This document shows positions 8,516 to 16,788 of a stretch of 39,997 nucleotides of DNA, in pieces. Source of the DNA: JAFGPL01 sp046485045 (GTDB lineage: Bacteria > Bacteroidota > Bacteroidia > Bacteroidales > UBA10428); assembly GCA_046485045.1 (NCBI GenBank), contig JAWOHT010000029.1:1-39997 (forward strand), in the 5' to 3' direction. Position 1 is the stretch's first letter. The number at the start of each line of letters is the position of its first letter. The translations under genes were made by a program, and so were the position numbers. Below the pieces are notes generated by a model. The model saw nothing but the letters and a program-made list of their open reading frames with translations, made no database searches and was not told where the DNA came from.

Positions 8516-8608
8516 GGGGAATTGTTACGTTTTCATTAGGGGCGATTTCAAAGCACAACCCCCAACCCCCCTTTGTTAAGGGGGAATAGTTACGTTTTCA
8601 TAAGGGGC
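8516..8608. repeat. Direct repeat pair with G/C-block hairpin
   Basis: A 28-base unit, GGGGAATTGTTACGTTTTCA plus eight bases (8516-8543), recurs at 8581-8608 with two differences. Between the copies lies a C-rich run and a small hairpin CCCCCTT-TGTT-AAGGGGG (8567-8584). A 'CTCCCCCTTAATAAAG' just to the left (8464-8479) echoes the middle block. Such clusters are typical of dispersed intergenic repeats. The remaining bases up to 8743 hold nothing recognisable. Confidence 0.75.
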
Positions 8609-8743
8609 AGTCTGGTTCAACACGAGCTTTGAAAATCTGAAAAGCTGTTTTGAGAAAAATGGCGGGAAGACCAGATTTTCTACTATAAAATCCTTTTGAA
8701 GGGATTTTCATTTATAACCCGTTTAATCTGTCGCGAAAGCTTT

Positions 8744-9490
8744 TTACTTAGCCTTGCCCTGGTTTGCAACAGCTTCGGCGGCTTTTTTTATCTCTTCTTC
8801 ATCTCCGAGGTAATAATGGCGAATGGGTTTAAGTTCACTGTCGAGTTCATACACCAATGGAATACCTGTGGGTATGTTGAGTTTGAGTATTTCATCCTCG
8901 CTCATATTGTCGAGGTATTTGACCAGCGCCCTGAGGCTGTTACCATGAGCGGCAATGATTACTCGTTTGCCCTCTTTAATAACGGGGACAATTTGTTCGT
9001 GCCAGTATGGTAAAAACCTTGCCACCGTATCTTTAAGACTTTCGGTAAGCGGAAGATCTTGCTCGTCAACACGGGAGTAGACCCTTAGTTTGCCCGGGTA
9101 CCTCTCGTCTGTTTGTTCAAGTTCCGGGGGAGGAATATCATAACTCCTGCGCCAGATAAGTACCTGATCGTCGCCATATTTTTGCGCGGTTTCGGCTTTG
9201 TTCAAACCCTGCAAGGCTCCATAATGCCTTTCATTTAGCCTCCACGTTTTAATCCATGGTATCCACAGCTGGTCCATCTCTTCAAGACACAGCCACAGGG
9301 TTTTCAGTGCCCTTTTCAGTACCGATACGAAGGCCACATCGAACTCGTAGCCGTTTTCTTTCAAGACCTTGCCGGATTTTATGGCTTCTTCAATGCCTTT
9401 TTCCGAAAGGTCAACATCTGTCCAACCAGTAAAAAGGTTAAGTTTGTTCCAGATGCTTTCACCATGCCTGAGTAGTACTACTGTATGCAT
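8744..9490 (-). CDS. gpmA: 2,3-bisphosphoglycerate-dependent phosphoglycerate mutase
   Basis: A 248-residue member of the histidine phosphatase superfamily. It interconverts 3- and 2-phosphoglycerate in glycolysis and gluconeogenesis. The phosphohistidine is H9 in LLRHGESIWN, followed by the typical FTGWTDVDLSEKG. The second catalytic histidine is H182 in IAAHGNSLRALVKYL. 'NERHYGALQGLNKAE' and 'RRSYDIPPP' are typical of the dPGM subgroup rather than of broad phosphatases. Length is as expected. It is the last gene of the minus-strand run that starts with lgt, 35 bases after the HMA gene. High confidence. Confidence 0.96.
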   Translation of the reverse strand: MHTVVLLRHGESIWNKLNLFTGWTDVDLSEKGIEEAIKSGKVLKENGYEFDVAFVSVLKRALKTLWLCLEEMDQLWIPWIKTWRLNERHYGALQGLNKAETAQKYGDDQVLIWRRSYDIPPPELEQTDERYPGKLRVYSRVDEQDLPLTESLKDTVARFLPYWHEQIVPVIKEGKRVIIAAHGNSLRALVKYLDNMSEDEILKLNIPTGIPLVYELDSELKPIRHYYLGDEEEIKKAAEAVANQGKAK

Positions 9491-9525
9491 TTTAATCCAA
9501 GATTTTAATAATTAATGCTTCAATA

Positions 9526-9738
9526 TCAGTGTTTTATCCCGCTAAAAGTGTATCCGGCAGATTCCACAGCATCTTTTATTTTAGCAAGATCAATTTTATC
9601 GCCATAAACAGTTACCACACCAGTGGTGAGATCGGCCTCGCTGCCGGTGATCCCCGCTACAGAACGGATACTGTTTTCAACATTCATTTTACAGTGGTTA
9701 CAGGTCATCCCCTCAACCAAAACCTTTACTTCCTTCAT
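9526..9738 (-). CDS. Heavy-metal-associated (HMA) domain copper-chaperone-like protein
   Basis: A 70-residue single-domain protein. The metal-binding motif GMTCNHCKMNV has C13 and C16, and the ferredoxin-like fold is supported by 'VAGITGSEADLTTGVVTVYGD' and the C-terminal 'VESAGYTFSG'. Proteins of this kind (CopZ-like) carry Cu(I), sometimes other soft metals, to a transporter. No copper P-type ATPase is in the window; the neighbouring exporter is of the CDF type, which normally moves zinc or cobalt, so the metal is uncertain. It lies between a small membrane protein and gpmA in one minus-strand series. Confidence 0.9.
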   Translation of the reverse strand: MKEVKVLVEGMTCNHCKMNVENSIRSVAGITGSEADLTTGVVTVYGDKIDLAKIKDAVESAGYTFSGIKH

Positions 9739-9767
9739 ATTTAACGAATTAAAATTACTTTAACTTT

Positions 9768-9947
9768 TTAAGTTTTCAGCCCTGGCTTTCTGAAAAAATT
9801 CAGGATATATCCATACACGATGAGGGCAACAGGCAAAATACCCGAAGCAACCCTTAACCATTGCAGCAGCAAGCCGTGCTCATGTCCGATATGGTTCCCT
9901 GTATTGCATTCATAAAAAGCTACCGAAGCTAAAAGTATGATATTCAA
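9768..9947 (-). CDS. Small hypothetical membrane protein (59 aa, TTG start)
   Basis: An open frame of 60 codons including the stop fills the gap between the CDF and HMA genes. It has no ATG; the first usable start is TTG at 9947, and an in-frame TGA lies two codons upstream. The product begins LNIILLASVAFYECNTG, carries a small histidine cluster (HIGHEHG) and a second hydrophobic stretch (VASGILPVALIVYGYIL), and ends FFRKPGLKT. Two short hydrophobic segments and a basic tail suggest an inner-membrane peptide. The spacing of 14 and 29 bases to its neighbours, in the same orientation and with no other frame open, supports a real gene. The function is unknown; the histidines and the context hint at metals. 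Confidence 0.6.
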   Translation of the reverse strand: MNIILLASVAFYECNTGNHIGHEHGLLLQWLRVASGILPVALIVYGYILNFFRKPGLKT

Positions 9948-9961
9948 TATTCATATCTTTT

Positions 9962-10867
9962 TCAGCGCGAATGGATCATCTCTTTGTTATCGCAACAATT
10001 AAATTCATACTGAATGGTAACATGTGTGATGTTGAATTTGTTCAATAAAATTTCGTATATCACATCCTTTATTTTATCTGTCTGGCTGATTCGCAGATCG
10101 TCTTTCAGGTCGAGATGGCATTCGAAGTGAATATCATTGTCGGTAAGGTTCCAGGCATGCACATGATGTATGTTGTCAACTTCGGGCAGTTTTTCAAGTT
10201 CTTTTTTTACTTTATCCAGGTCAAGTCGCCTGGGTTTCGCCTGCATCAGAATATCCACAGCCTGCCTGATTACCGAGAAAGTCTCCTTTATAAGATAAAT
10301 CCCCACCAGAATTGTAATGACTGCATCTATCCAAATGATTTCAAAAAAATAGATAAACAGGGCTCCTGCTACCACTGCCACCGATGAAATAGTGTCTCCG
10401 AGAAGATGAAGATAAGCCGCTTTTACATTGATGTTTTTTGCAGAATCGTTCCTTAACAACAGAACTGATATGAGGTTTGCTATAAGGCCAATAACAGCCA
10501 CTGCCAACATAATGCCGCCCTTAACCGGTTCGGGGTTTTGCAGCCGGTTTACAGCTTCGAAAAACAGATAGATAATGATTGCCAGTAACACCACGGCATT
10601 GAGCAAAGCCGCCAGGATTTCAACCCTCTTGTAGCCGAAAGTTTTCTCGGGGCTATTCTTCCTATGGCTGATTCGATGTGCGATATAAGCGATAAAAATA
10701 GCAGTGGTATCGCCAAGATTATGCAGTGCATCCGACAAAAGGGCGAGGCTGTTGGACAACAGTCCCCCGATAACTTCTGCAATGGTGATAACAAGGTTAA
10801 GTACCATGGTAATGACCAGATTACTGGCTTTTATACCATGATGCGTATGATGGTGTGTATGTTCCAT
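9962..10867 (-). CDS. CDF-family cation efflux transporter (zinc type)
   Basis: A 301-residue cation diffusion facilitator that exports divalent metal ions in exchange for protons at the inner membrane. It starts with a histidine-rich cytoplasmic tail (MEHTHHHTHHG), then six predicted membrane helices. The metal site is formed by H49xxxD53 in helix 2 (LSDALHNLGD) and H154xxxD158 in helix 5 (LHLLGD); histidine rather than aspartate at the first position is typical of zinc-selective members such as CzcD/ZitB. The C-terminal cytoplasmic domain (about 210-290) includes VDNIHHVHAWNL. It lies 37 bases after lgt and 14 bases before the small protein. Zinc is likely; cobalt or cadmium cannot be excluded. 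Confidence 0.93.
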   Translation of the reverse strand: MEHTHHHTHHGIKASNLVITMVLNLVITIAEVIGGLLSNSLALLSDALHNLGDTTAIFIAYIAHRISHRKNSPEKTFGYKRVEILAALLNAVVLLAIIIYLFFEAVNRLQNPEPVKGGIMLAVAVIGLIANLISVLLLRNDSAKNINVKAAYLHLLGDTISSVAVVAGALFIYFFEIIWIDAVITILVGIYLIKETFSVIRQAVDILMQAKPRRLDLDKVKKELEKLPEVDNIHHVHAWNLTDNDIHFECHLDLKDDLRISQTDKIKDVIYEILLNKFNITHVTIQYEFNCCDNKEMIHSR

Positions 10868-10904
10868 TATCAGGTAAAAACTTTGGCCAGGTTATAAACC
10901 TTAG

Positions 10905-12014
10905 CTACTTTACTTCAGGTTTTACAGGCCTTTTGAGATATACCAGTACCAGTCCGAAAATCACCAGCGGAATGCTTAGCCACTGCCCCATGTTGAGTGC
11001 CATACCGCTTTCAAATGCCTCCTGGTCTTCTTTAATAAATTCAATGATAAACCTTGCCAGGAAAATAAGCACCAGGAACAGCCCGATATAAAAGCCGTCT
11101 TTTATTCCCCTGCTTTTCCTGTAATATATCCACAATAAAAGAAGAAAAATGAGCAGATAAGCCCCGGCCTCGAGTATCTGTGTGGGATACCTTGGGTAGG
11201 CAAATACCCGTGCAGTGAGTACAAAATTTCTGTCTGGCCTGAGAATATCGTACTTCATAACTGAAGGATCAGGATGGAACACATCAAGCTCATAGAAATT
11301 TCTGTTCAGGTATTTCTTCAGGAGCAACTCTGCAAATCTTTTCACTGTTATTTCATCTCTTACCTTGTTTGAAAACTCAATGTTCAGTTCGAGCGGAACA
11401 GCATTGGCAATGACAATACTATCATTACCGGTTTTAGTGTATCCGATTTTTTTAATAAAGTCCTCTTTTGAAACAAGGCTGTTAAGGTCATTAACAAATA
11501 CGAACCCCGATTGGTTTTTTGAAATCCTGCCATAAATCTCGGAATTCATCAGGTTGCCTGTTCTAATCATAACGGCAGCAAGGGCTACAACAATAGCAAT
11601 CTTATCGATGGTATAGAGGTACGACATTTTTGTTTTACGTGAAAAAAGGTAAATGCCGATAGGGATGCCGACTGCTGCCCCATGAGAAGCAAGACCCTGA
11701 TAACCGGTAAACCTGAAGTCCTTACCAATTGTTCCTTTCCATGGCAAGATCATTTCAAGAGGATGCAGTATGTAATAATCAAATTCATAAAAGAGGCAGT
11801 GTCCCAGCCGTGCACCAATAATAGTGCTTATCACGACATAAATGGTAAGCTTTTCAAGAATCGCGGTGTCGAGTCCTTCACGTTTGAGCATTCTGAAAAT
11901 AATGATGTAACCTGCTACAAAACCCGCCGCAAAGAGCAGACTGTAATATCTTAATTCAAAAACTCCCAGATTAAGTAACTGGGGTTTGATATTCCAAATA
12001 ATAAAATTCAGCAT
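10905..12014 (-). CDS. lgt: Prolipoprotein diacylglyceryl transferase
   Basis: An inner-membrane enzyme that transfers diacylglycerol from phosphatidylglycerol to the lipobox cysteine of prolipoproteins, the first step of lipoprotein maturation. It has 369 residues against roughly 260-300 in most bacteria. The Lgt signature is visible as GLASHGAAVGIPIG (with the catalytic-region histidine), IRTGNLMNSEIYG and the C-terminal RYPTQILEAG. The extra length is one insertion of about 80 residues between the GNxxNSE motif and RYPTQ, predicted to face the periplasm; similar insertions are known in Bacteroidetes Lgt. Several lipoproteins in this window would be substrates. A Bacteroidetes -7 box lies just upstream. 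Confidence 0.95.
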   Translation of the reverse strand: MLNFIIWNIKPQLLNLGVFELRYYSLLFAAGFVAGYIIIFRMLKREGLDTAILEKLTIYVVISTIIGARLGHCLFYEFDYYILHPLEMILPWKGTIGKDFRFTGYQGLASHGAAVGIPIGIYLFSRKTKMSYLYTIDKIAIVVALAAVMIRTGNLMNSEIYGRISKNQSGFVFVNDLNSLVSKEDFIKKIGYTKTGNDSIVIANAVPLELNIEFSNKVRDEITVKRFAELLLKKYLNRNFYELDVFHPDPSVMKYDILRPDRNFVLTARVFAYPRYPTQILEAGAYLLIFLLLLWIYYRKSRGIKDGFYIGLFLVLIFLARFIIEFIKEDQEAFESGMALNMGQWLSIPLVIFGLVLVYLKRPVKPEVK

Positions 12015-12035
12015 AATAGAATATTTTGATCCTTA

Positions 12036-12043
12036 CAAAGCTA
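12036..12043 (-). promoter_or_regulatory. Candidate -7 box for the lgt run
   Basis: Read on the minus strand this is TAGCTTTG, an exact match to TAnnTTTG, 21 bases before the lgt start codon. Twenty bases further upstream is TTA in place of the -33 TTG. Confidence 0.45.
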
Positions 12044-12195
12044 ATAAACTAATGACTAACTTAGTTAATAAAAAATAACATATGTTTGCTCCTTATTTTA
12101 TAAAGCTTTAAATTATTGTTATATTTTTGTTGCTGTTTGCAATATCGGGCAATATCCAGAGTTAGTTAGCATGAATTTATAAAAAAGATAGACTA

Positions 12196-14052
12196 TTGTA
12201 CCGCGACTTAGTTAAAATCGTCTTTGCAATTATTGCTGCAACCCTGCTTTTGCTTGGCTGGTCGTGTGCCAAGGTTGGTTCCCCGTCGGGCGGGCCTTCA
12301 GACACTACGCCACCCAGGATTGTAAAAAGCACCCCGGTGAACTATCAGAAAAATTTTAATGGCGACAGGTTTCAGATGACCTTTGATGAATTTGTTACCA
12401 TTAAAAACCTGAACAACGAGTTGATTATTTCTCCGCCTTTAAAAGAAAAGCCCATAGGCAGACTGCGTGGAAAAACTTTTATTCTTGATATCAAAAACGA
12501 GCTACGGGACAGTATTACCTATACTTTTAATTTCGGCAATGCCATTGTTGATTTTACAGAAGGTAATCCGCTGGCAAACCTTGAATTTGTCGTAACAACA
12601 GGTAACATACTCGACACCCTGAGCCTGACAGGTGACCTGACAGATGCCCGTACGCTTAAACCACTGGAAGAACCTGTGCTGGTAATGCTTTACAAAAACC
12701 TCAACGATTCTGCGCCGCTTAAAGAAATACCACTATATATAGGGCGAACAGATAAAACAGGGAAGTTTAGCATTAACAACATCAAAACAGGTATTTACAG
12801 GGTTTTTGCATTAAAGGATGCAAACAACAATATGATCTATGACCTGCCCGAAGAATCTATTGCCTTTATAGACTCTTCGTTTGTTTTCGACCCGACAAAG
12901 ACCGATTTCTTAGAAAACATAGTAATAGACACCTCTCTCATCGGAGAGTATGTTGATTCAACGATTTTTAGCGATTCGCTAATGACTGAGTTCGTGGTTG
13001 ACAGTATCAGTGGTGATACCATTATGATACCGCGTGAGATAAAATATGCATTGAATGTAAACCTTTTCCTGTTCACAGAAGAAACAAAAATACAATACAT
13101 TACCACCAAAGAGAGGCCTGAAAAAGATAAAGTGGTCATTTGTTTTAACCGTCCCCAATTCGACACAGTCTCCATTACCCCGCTTAATTTTGAAGAAATA
13201 CCGGGTACAATATTAAAAGAGGCATCATTCTTTAACGACACGATTGTATACTGGATAACCGATACAACCATTGCAAACAAAGATACCCTCTTATTCAGGG
13301 TAGAATACGCCGTGCTGGATTCCCAGAACCTTTTAACAACAAAAGCCGATACCCTTCGCTTAAGGTCAAAAGAAAAAAAAGCCCCCCCTGTTTTGCGTAG
13401 GCAGCATAAAGAGGAAACATCAGCGCCTACAAAGGTTTATATTGATGTGAAGCTAAACATATCCACTAACGGTACCATGAACCTGAACTCACCTATTGTA
13501 ATAAGCATGGAAAAACCCGTAAAATATTATTCTTTTGATAGCATCGGGTTGTTTAAGCTTGTTGATTCGGTTGAACACAAAACTGCTTACACTTACACCA
13601 TTGATTCGGTGGGCAAAAGGAAATTTTACCTGCATACAAAGTGGGATGAACAAAAAAGTTACAGGTTGTTTATACCGCCGGGAGCTTTTACCGATATTTA
13701 CGGAATTACAAACGACACCCTTGATGTGTCTTTTAATACCCAATTATTTGAATACTACGGCAAAATCATTCTTCAAACAGGCAAAGACAGCATTCCATAC
13801 ATCATTCAATTGTTAAATGACAAAGATGTTTTGATACGCGAAAAGCGGATATGGCAGGCTGAAACCATCGTGTTTGATTATTTGCCGCCGGGCAGCTATA
13901 AGCTCAAAGCTATCTTTGATAGAAACAAAAACGGGAAATGGGATACCGGCAACTACCTGAAAAAAATTCAACCCGAACAGATCTTTTTTAATCCCTTAAA
14001 GATTGATCTCAGGTCGAACTGGGACGTGGAACTTACCTGGGAAATACAATAA
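12196..14052 (+). CDS. Ig-like (Big_5 type) lipoprotein
   Basis: A 618-residue predicted lipoprotein. The start must be TTG at 12196: an ATG at 12171 is out of frame and an in-frame TGA lies just upstream. The signal ends at LLLLGWSC with C24 as lipid attachment, followed by AKVGSPSGGPSDTTPPR. Residues about 40-135 form a bacterial Ig-like domain of the Big_5 (SbsA) kind ('PPRIVKSTPVNYQKNF', 'FDEFVTIKNL', 'LRDSITYTFNFG'). The region about 140-220 looks like a carboxypeptidase-regulatory-like sandwich ('GKFSINNIKTGIYRVFALKDANNNMIYD'), and a similar module closes the protein ('YLPPGSYKLKAIFDRNKNGKWDTGNYL'). Related lipoproteins are widespread in Bacteroidetes with no known function. It stands alone, divergent from lgt. 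Confidence 0.8.
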   Translation: MYRDLVKIVFAIIAATLLLLGWSCAKVGSPSGGPSDTTPPRIVKSTPVNYQKNFNGDRFQMTFDEFVTIKNLNNELIISPPLKEKPIGRLRGKTFILDIKNELRDSITYTFNFGNAIVDFTEGNPLANLEFVVTTGNILDTLSLTGDLTDARTLKPLEEPVLVMLYKNLNDSAPLKEIPLYIGRTDKTGKFSINNIKTGIYRVFALKDANNNMIYDLPEESIAFIDSSFVFDPTKTDFLENIVIDTSLIGEYVDSTIFSDSLMTEFVVDSISGDTIMIPREIKYALNVNLFLFTEETKIQYITTKERPEKDKVVICFNRPQFDTVSITPLNFEEIPGTILKEASFFNDTIVYWITDTTIANKDTLLFRVEYAVLDSQNLLTTKADTLRLRSKEKKAPPVLRRQHKEETSAPTKVYIDVKLNISTNGTMNLNSPIVISMEKPVKYYSFDSIGLFKLVDSVEHKTAYTYTIDSVGKRKFYLHTKWDEQKSYRLFIPPGAFTDIYGITNDTLDVSFNTQLFEYYGKIILQTGKDSIPYIIQLLNDKDVLIREKRIWQAETIVFDYLPPGSYKLKAIFDRNKNGKWDTGNYLKKIQPEQIFFNPLKIDLRSNWDVELTWEIQ

Positions 14053-14169
14053 AATACCCCGTCACTCAGATTTGCCAGCCAGCTGTGAAAAACAGCACTT
14101 AGTTTACCGGGGGGGTAAGGATAAATGAGTTGATGAAAGCAAATCAAAGACTTTCTGACAGAAATACTG

Positions 14170-14823
14170 CTAAATTTCCGGTTCAAATATATCTGTCAAA
14201 CTTACGGGAGGTTGGAGATGATATGCAATCATGCCGGTTTTTGCCGCAGCTTCAACATTTGCAAGAACATCGTCAATATAAAGTGTTTCACATGGTATTA
14301 ACCGGTTTTCATCTATTATAAGTTTAAAAATTCTCAAATCGGGTTTTCTCATTCCAACCTGAAAAGAAAAATAGACTTTTTCAAACAGGGGTGCAAATCC
14401 CATTTTACCATACTTGCTGATGAGATTGTTATAACAAAAATCAACATGCAAAGTACTTGTATTGCTTAGCAGAAAAGTACGGTATCCAGATTTTAAATTT
14501 TCTAATAGTTTCAATCGGTCAGCAGGTGTGTCAAGCAACATGGCTGTCCATGCATCGTCAATTTCCTGGTCAGTTACTTCTTTTGATATATAACTTCTAA
14601 TTCGGGTTCTGAATTCGGCAGCTGTTAGTTTTCCTGCTTCAAATTGTTTGTAAAAGTCTTTTTGTTCGGCAAGGCCATAATGCTTTCCAAACTCTTTAAA
14701 ACCAATTTTTTCAAATGCTTCCGCCGACTTTTCTGTATTGATATTCGTGATTACCCCGCCCCAATCGAAGATAATGTTCTTAATTTGTGAATAAGGTTTT
14801 TTGACCGCTACAGATAATTTCAT
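14170..14823 (-). CDS. HAD-superfamily phosphatase (YihX-like)
   Basis: A 217-residue haloacid dehalogenase-type hydrolase. The nucleophile is D20 in IIFDWGGVI; the second aspartate of the usual DxD is replaced by glycine, as in the YihX/epoxide-hydrolase-N-terminal subgroup. Motif II is LLSNTS, motif III the lysine of MRKPDLRIF, and motif IV the DD of LYIDDVLANVEAA. A helical cap (about 35-105) places it in subfamily I. Likely a small-molecule phosphomonoesterase; the substrate is unknown. It is divergent from mtnA with only 46 bases between them, so it could share regulation with the methylthioadenosine genes, but its motifs do not match MtnX or MtnC. Confidence 0.85.
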   Translation of the reverse strand: MKLSVAVKKPYSQIKNIIFDWGGVITNINTEKSAEAFEKIGFKEFGKHYGLAEQKDFYKQFEAGKLTAAEFRTRIRSYISKEVTDQEIDDAWTAMLLDTPADRLKLLENLKSGYRTFLLSNTSTLHVDFCYNNLISKYGKMGFAPLFEKVYFSFQVGMRKPDLRIFKLIIDENRLIPCETLYIDDVLANVEAAAKTGMIAYHLQPPVSLTDIFEPEI

Positions 14824-14852
14824 TATTTTTAATTACTAAATACACATTATGA

Positions 14853-14860
14853 CAAATATA
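14853..14860 (-). promoter_or_regulatory. Candidate -7 box for the HAD gene
   Basis: On the minus strand TATATTTG, an exact TAnnTTTG match, 29 bases before the HAD start. A clear -33 box at the right distance was not found. Confidence 0.35.
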
Positions 14861-14869
14861 AGGTAAAAG

Positions 14870-15979
14870 ATGAATGTAAACGGGAGACATTATGAAACAA
14901 TCCGGATAAATCCGGGAAACAAAAAAGAGGCAGAGATTATAGACCAGCGTTTTCTTCCCTTTGAATTTAAGGTTACCAGCCTGAAATCCTGTGATGATGT
15001 TTTCTTTGCCATAAGAAATATGCAGGTGAGGGGAGCCCCGTTGATAGGTGCTGCAGCTGCATTGGGAGTTTACCTCGCCATATGTGAATTTAAAAGATCT
15101 GATGCCTTTGACGAATACCTTGCCCAAAAGGCTGCCTATCTTAAATCGGCCAGGCCTACTGCCGTAAACCTGGGTTATGCAGTCGACATGGTCTTACATG
15201 AAATAAGCAAAGTACAGGGCTTGGAACAAAAAACAGAAACTGCCCTCCACACCGCTTTGAGCATAATTGATAATGAACGCCAAAACAGCTTTGATATCGG
15301 CCATCACGGATTGCAGCTTATCGAAAGGATATCTGCCATGAAAAATGAAGCACCTGTAAATATACTCACCCATTGCAATGCAGGCTGGCTGGCATGCATT
15401 GATTACGGTACAGCCACTGCTCCTGTTTACCTTGCACACGACCAGGGCATTAAGGTACATGTATGGGTTGATGAAACACGCCCGAGAAACCAGGGCGCCA
15501 GACTTACTGCATGGGAACTTCAGCAGCACGGAGTGCCCTGTACCATTATAACCGATAATGCCGGCGGACACCTGATGCAGCACGAAATGGTTGATATGGC
15601 AATTGTAGGCTGTGACCGTGCTTCAATGAATGGAGATGTGGCCAATAAAATAGGCACCTATCTGAAAGCATTAGCTGCATACGACAACAATATCCCCTTT
15701 TATGTTGCCCTGCCTTCTTCTTCAATTGACTGGAACATAACCGATGGTTTGAAAGAGATACCCATTGAAGAACGCGATGAAGAAGAAATAAAATTTATTC
15801 AGGGCATTATCAACGGGAAATCAGAAAATATGCTGATAACCTCCCCGGAAAGCAGAGCGGTTAATTATGGATTTGATGTTACACCCGCCAGGCTTATTAC
15901 GGCATTAATTACCGAAAAAGGAATATGTAAACCGGAAAAAAATAGTATCTTAGAACTCTTTCCCGAAAAACAGAAATGA
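14870..15979 (+). CDS. mtnA: S-methyl-5-thioribose-1-phosphate isomerase
   Basis: A 369-residue aldose-ketose isomerase of the eIF2B-like family. It converts 5-methylthioribose-1-phosphate to 5-methylthioribulose-1-phosphate. The motif MQVRGAPLIGAAAALG lies near residue 47. The catalytic cysteine is C169 (THCNAGWLA) and the catalytic aspartate is D249 (GCDRASMNGDVANKIGTY), matching the spacing of the Bacillus pair C160/D240. The DETRPRNQGARLTAWEL stretch is also typical. It is the first of three genes whose products act in sequence on methylthioadenosine; mtnP follows after seven bases. High confidence. Confidence 0.96.
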   Translation: MNVNGRHYETIRINPGNKKEAEIIDQRFLPFEFKVTSLKSCDDVFFAIRNMQVRGAPLIGAAAALGVYLAICEFKRSDAFDEYLAQKAAYLKSARPTAVNLGYAVDMVLHEISKVQGLEQKTETALHTALSIIDNERQNSFDIGHHGLQLIERISAMKNEAPVNILTHCNAGWLACIDYGTATAPVYLAHDQGIKVHVWVDETRPRNQGARLTAWELQQHGVPCTIITDNAGGHLMQHEMVDMAIVGCDRASMNGDVANKIGTYLKALAAYDNNIPFYVALPSSSIDWNITDGLKEIPIEERDEEEIKFIQGIINGKSENMLITSPESRAVNYGFDVTPARLITALITEKGICKPEKNSILELFPEKQK

Positions 15980-15986
15980 CAATAAA

Positions 15987-16733
15987 ATGAACAAAATAGC
16001 AATAATTGGGGGCACAGGACTGGAAAACTTTAACTTGTTGAAGGAGGCTGAAAAGATTACAATGGAAACCCCTTTTGGAACACCAAGTTCCGAACTACAG
16101 TCGGGAATATATAATGGTATTGGGATTGTGCATTTGGCCCGTCACGGAAAAGACCATACCATACCTTCGTCGAGGGTGAATTACAGGGCAAATATGTATG
16201 CATTGAAAAAGCTTGGATGTACCCATATTTTATCAACATCTGCCTGTGGCAGTCTGAGGGAAGAGATATGTCCCGGCGAATTCGTTGTTTTTGATCAGTT
16301 TATTGATTTTTCCAAACTGCGAATTTCAACATTTTATGAAGAAGACCAACCAGGCGAGTTCAGGTACACCCCAATGGCTGCTCCTTTCTCAGACGATCTT
16401 CGCGACAACCTGATTGAAGCTGCCATAACACTGGGACTGACCGTTCATACCAAAGGAACAGTAATTACCATTGACGGCCCAAGATTTTCCACCAGGGCAG
16501 AGTCGAACCTTTATAAAGCCTGGGGCGCAGATATTGTGAACATGACCACTGCCCCTGAAACCATTCTTGCCAATGAACTGGGTATACCAATTGCAGTGGC
16601 AGCACTTTGTACCGACTACGACTCCTGGCGTACGGATACCGTGCCGCCGACTACAGCCGATATCAGGGAAATAATAGAAAGCAACAGTGTTAAATTCCTG
16701 GAACTAATAAAAATTGCATTGACCAAAATCTGA
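15987..16733 (+). CDS. mtnP: S-methyl-5'-thioadenosine phosphorylase
   Basis: A 248-residue purine nucleoside phosphorylase of the MTAP/PNP class 2 family. It splits 5'-methylthioadenosine with phosphate into adenine and methylthioribose-1-phosphate, the MtnA substrate. Visible motifs: GGTGLENF at the N-terminus, HLARHGKDHTIPSSRVNYRAN, STSACGSLREE, TIDGPRFSTRAE and NMTTAPETILANELGIP; the last two lie at the base and ribose pockets. The DYDSW segment is typical of MTAP. Some family members also use 5'-deoxyadenosine or inosine, so the exact range is open. It sits between mtnA and the aldolase gene. Confidence 0.93.
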   Translation: MNKIAIIGGTGLENFNLLKEAEKITMETPFGTPSSELQSGIYNGIGIVHLARHGKDHTIPSSRVNYRANMYALKKLGCTHILSTSACGSLREEICPGEFVVFDQFIDFSKLRISTFYEEDQPGEFRYTPMAAPFSDDLRDNLIEAAITLGLTVHTKGTVITIDGPRFSTRAESNLYKAWGADIVNMTTAPETILANELGIPIAVAALCTDYDSWRTDTVPPTTADIREIIESNSVKFLELIKIALTKI

Positions 16734-16788
16734 TGTACTCAAACATTTCTTTTTAAAACCAACCTGTTGAATAGTCATTCGAAGGCTT

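Noticed and set aside
8696..9013. 105-codon plus-strand frame overlapping gpmA
   Set aside because: Opposite to a catalytically complete gpmA, with no domain.
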